Positions 62,191-64,000 of a stretch of 64,000 nucleotides of DNA are shown here, piece after piece. Below the pieces are notes generated by a model. The model saw only the letters and a list, made by a program, of their open reading frames with translations. It did not search any database and was not told the origin of the DNA. Every line of letters begins with the position of its first letter. The stretch's first letter is position 1. Origin of the DNA: Siderastrea siderea (taxonomy: Eukaryota > Cnidaria > Anthozoa > Scleractinia > Rhizangiidae); NCBI GenBank assembly GCA_964030785.1, contig OZ034968.1, positions 64,640,899-64,704,898 on the forward strand, given 5' to 3'. A program made the position numbers and the translations under genes.

Positions 62191-62479
62191 TTAAACCCTG
62201 GGTCTTAAGTCCTACCTAAGACTGTAAGTTGCCCGTTCTGAAATAGAGCAAACAAAATATGACGTGTTAGAGGCGACCCCGCCAAGAGCAATATCATAAT
62301 CAATATCAGTATCATAAGCAATATTATAATCCACAATCTAACCATAATCTACCATCAGCAGATGTGGTAAAACCCACAATATTCACAATAAGGACTTCAC
62401 AATTTTGCATATTGGATTAATTTTGATAGCTTTTATTTAAATATTGTAAATACGTAGTGTCATTAGTTTTGAGTAATTT

Positions 62480-64000
62480 TAAAGTAGGTCCCTTGGGGGG
62501 TTAATAATAGTATAGACTATTGTAGTGGAGTGATCTAAAACCTGATTGTCGCGAGTCTAAAATATCGTTCTTACGTAAATAATCATATAGCTGTTCGTAA
62601 ATAAGTTTTTCAAAAATTCTAGCTATAGTTGGTAAGACTGATATTGGTCTATAGTTGTTTGCATCGTTACGTTCACCAGTTTTATGGATAGGGGAAACTT
62701 TAGCTAGTTTCCAATCATTCGGGAATACTCTACTTTTAACAGATAGATTAAACAAGTCCGTTAGTTGATTACAAATAACTGGGCCAGCTAATTTAAGAAT
62801 CTTGTTTGAAATTTGATCGAGACCTGTTGCTTTGGAGACATCAAGTTTTAATAACAGTTTCAAAACTCTGGAAGACTTGATTTCACTCAGCTGAAAAGTG
62901 GTCGAGTGACGCTTCAAGTAGTCTTCATGGTTTGTCGTAGATGTAGGAAGGTTTGCTGCAAGATCTGGGCCAATCTGGGTAAAATGTTTATTAAAGTGAT
63001 CTGCGATATCTTTAGCATTGCTTAAGCCGTTTTGCGAAGACGAAGTAACAAGTTCGCTAATTTCAGTGACTGCAGATTTTTTGCCCATTAGATCATTTAA
63101 TACTTCCCATGTATTCTTGGGGTCGCCAAGATTGTCGTGCAATTTTTTGCGATAATAGTTCGATTTAGCGCACTTCACAGCATAATTAACTTTGTTTCGC
63201 ATGTTTCTGTAACAATTCCAATCGTTTTCTGAGCCCGTTTTTATCGCTCTTTGCTTCAGAGAATTTCTGGTCATCATTTGTTGTTTAAGGTTGGAATCCA
63301 ACCAAGGTGTTGGTTTGTTGCGTACGCTTATGACCCGTTTTGGTGCATGTTTATCGACGATGTGTAAGAAAACGCACTTTCAATTCTCCCAGGATTCATT
63401 TATATTCATCGAGTTGTCAGTTTGAGGCCAGTTCGCATTTGTGAGGTCTGATGTAAAGGAATTAGCATTAAACAGCTTGAAATTTCTGGTCTCGACATAT
63501 CTAGGATTCTTTCTTCGGATACCCACTTTTCTGACTGCATAAATAAGGTAATGATCACTTATAGAGAGTGGATATACACCAGAATGTACTACACTCTCTG
63601 GATTGTTTGCGATGAATGAGTCAATTAATGTTGAACTATTTTCTGTTACCCTAGTTGGCTCCTTTATGAACTGAAACAATTGGTATGTTTCCAAAAGATT
63701 AAGTAGACGCGTCGTATGTGATTCCCTAGTGTCCGACAGAAGGTCGCAATTTATGTCACCAGTTATGTAAATATCTGTGTATTCAAATTCAGCTTTGTTT
63801 ATAAGCTGTTCAAAAATATCAAAACATTCAACCGGCGAGTGAGGTGGCCGGTACCAGCAATAGACTAGGAATGGCTTTGAATTTGGTTTTTTCACTTCTA
63901 ATGCTAACAGTTCCAAGGAGCTACTTTCAAGATCTGTTCGTCTTCGGATATTTATGGAACTGCGAACATAAGCACAAACACCTCCGCCATTTCTATTTCT
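62480..64000 (-). mobile_element. LINE with endonuclease and partial RT, continues off window
   Basis: One minus-strand frame runs from the right edge to 62,501 with a single in-frame TGA at about 63,380. The upstream part (to 63,380) is an APE-type endonuclease: GGGVCAYVRSS near the edge, WYRPPHSPVE, GDINCDLL and SDHYLIYAV. The downstream part (63,301-62,501) has the linker and RT start: KATGLDQISNKILK, NNYRPISVLPTIARIFEKL and RQSGFRS. It then stops abruptly, so the RT catalytic motifs are absent. The sequence looks like the CR1/L2 group, by eye. Recently inserted, given only one nonsense change in about 470 codons, but 3' truncated here. Confidence 0.88.

Larger units (their letters stand above)
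58232..62370 (-). pseudogene. DOMON copy D5 with broken first exon
   Basis: Exon 3 (58429-58232, 65 codons plus stop) is open, with VWIVWAWRINDDASSG, KHSETG and a hydrophobic tail, but lacks 7 codons found in D3/D4. Exon 2 (59752-59603) is intact with both splice sites (GGTTACCAAAGC start, donor GTAAGG). The exon 1 homologue near 62,257-62,370 is ruined: the donor region (ACTTACATC) is missing, a short internal duplication scrambles NYDIALGG, and homology stops after KPT, so the GWC core and signal peptide are absent. A 1-kb element and a LINE fragment also lie between exon 2 and this remnant. Probably a recent pseudogene, unless an unseen alternative first exon exists. Confidence 0.75.
57500..62380. 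repeat. Segmental duplication unit carrying D5 (copy of 45,870-55,900)
   Basis: Collinear homology with the D4 region in exons, introns and upstream DNA (for example the phrases around 46,840 and 58,440, 49,850 and 58,800, 51,900 and 59,500, 55,010 and 60,030). Differences are mainly insertions: transposons in D4 introns, a LINE fragment and a TTA-flanked element in the D5 upstream region. Confidence 0.8.

Overview
The window looks like nuclear DNA from an animal, most likely an anthozoan cnidarian (stony coral or sea anemone). The evidence is spliced genes with GT/AG introns, a tandem family of small secreted DOMON-domain genes, a chromodomain gene ending in a metazoan-type histone mRNA stem-loop, fragments of non-LTR retrotransposons, and many MITE-like inverted repeats of a kind I associate with corals. 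The species assignment is inference. No tRNA, rRNA, CRISPR or bacterial-type operon was seen.

Layout. (1) 1-14,900 holds three minus-strand DOMON genes: D1 (cut by the window edge), D2 and D3. Each has three exons: signal peptide plus the first half of the DOMON domain, a 50-51 codon middle exon, and a C-terminal exon. A dead LINE (8.2-9.8 kb) and a 0.6-kb inverted duplication (5.1-7.2 kb) lie between D2 and D3. (2) 16.25-17.1 kb holds a compact intronless chromodomain gene built like a replication-dependent histone gene: CCAAT boxes, a TATA-like box, a short leader, and a canonical 16-nt histone stem-loop followed by two further tandem copies. (3) 17,092-43,845 is a giant palindrome of about 26.75 kb. 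Each arm carries a TIR-bounded element of about 5.35 kb (133-bp TIRs) with one spliced three-exon gene for a 615-aa protein: a P-loop NTPase plus a PD-(D/E)XK-like nuclease, the arrangement of Crinkler/RHS-type proteins. The two genes point toward each other across about 16.8 kb. The centre is a 12.5-kb minisatellite with a 93-105 bp unit whose core ACCCATGGGT is itself palindromic, organised in higher-order blocks that change orientation. (4) 43.8-62.4 kb holds two more DOMON copies in the same orientation: D4 (apparently intact) and D5 (broken first exon). They lie in duplicated segments whose introns act as natural empty sites for several nested DNA transposons. (5) 62.5-64 kb is a LINE with endonuclease and partial RT that runs off the window.

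How it fits together. A DOMON tandem array, probably encoding secreted or GPI-anchored haem or redox proteins, is interrupted by the palindrome. The left palindrome boundary lies inside the third histone stem-loop unit downstream of the chromodomain gene, and a copy of that hairpin also forms the right end. This suggests an inverted duplication that copied a scrap of the flanking repeat rather than simple insertion of a palindromic element. The arms are nearly identical, with only a few substitutions, a homopolymer difference and one roughly 65-bp replacement, so the event is recent or the arms are homogenised. The main candidate for something undescribed is this palindromic NTPase-nuclease element with its minisatellite core. 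Exon boundaries come from splice consensus and reading phase by eye; no search or alignment was run.
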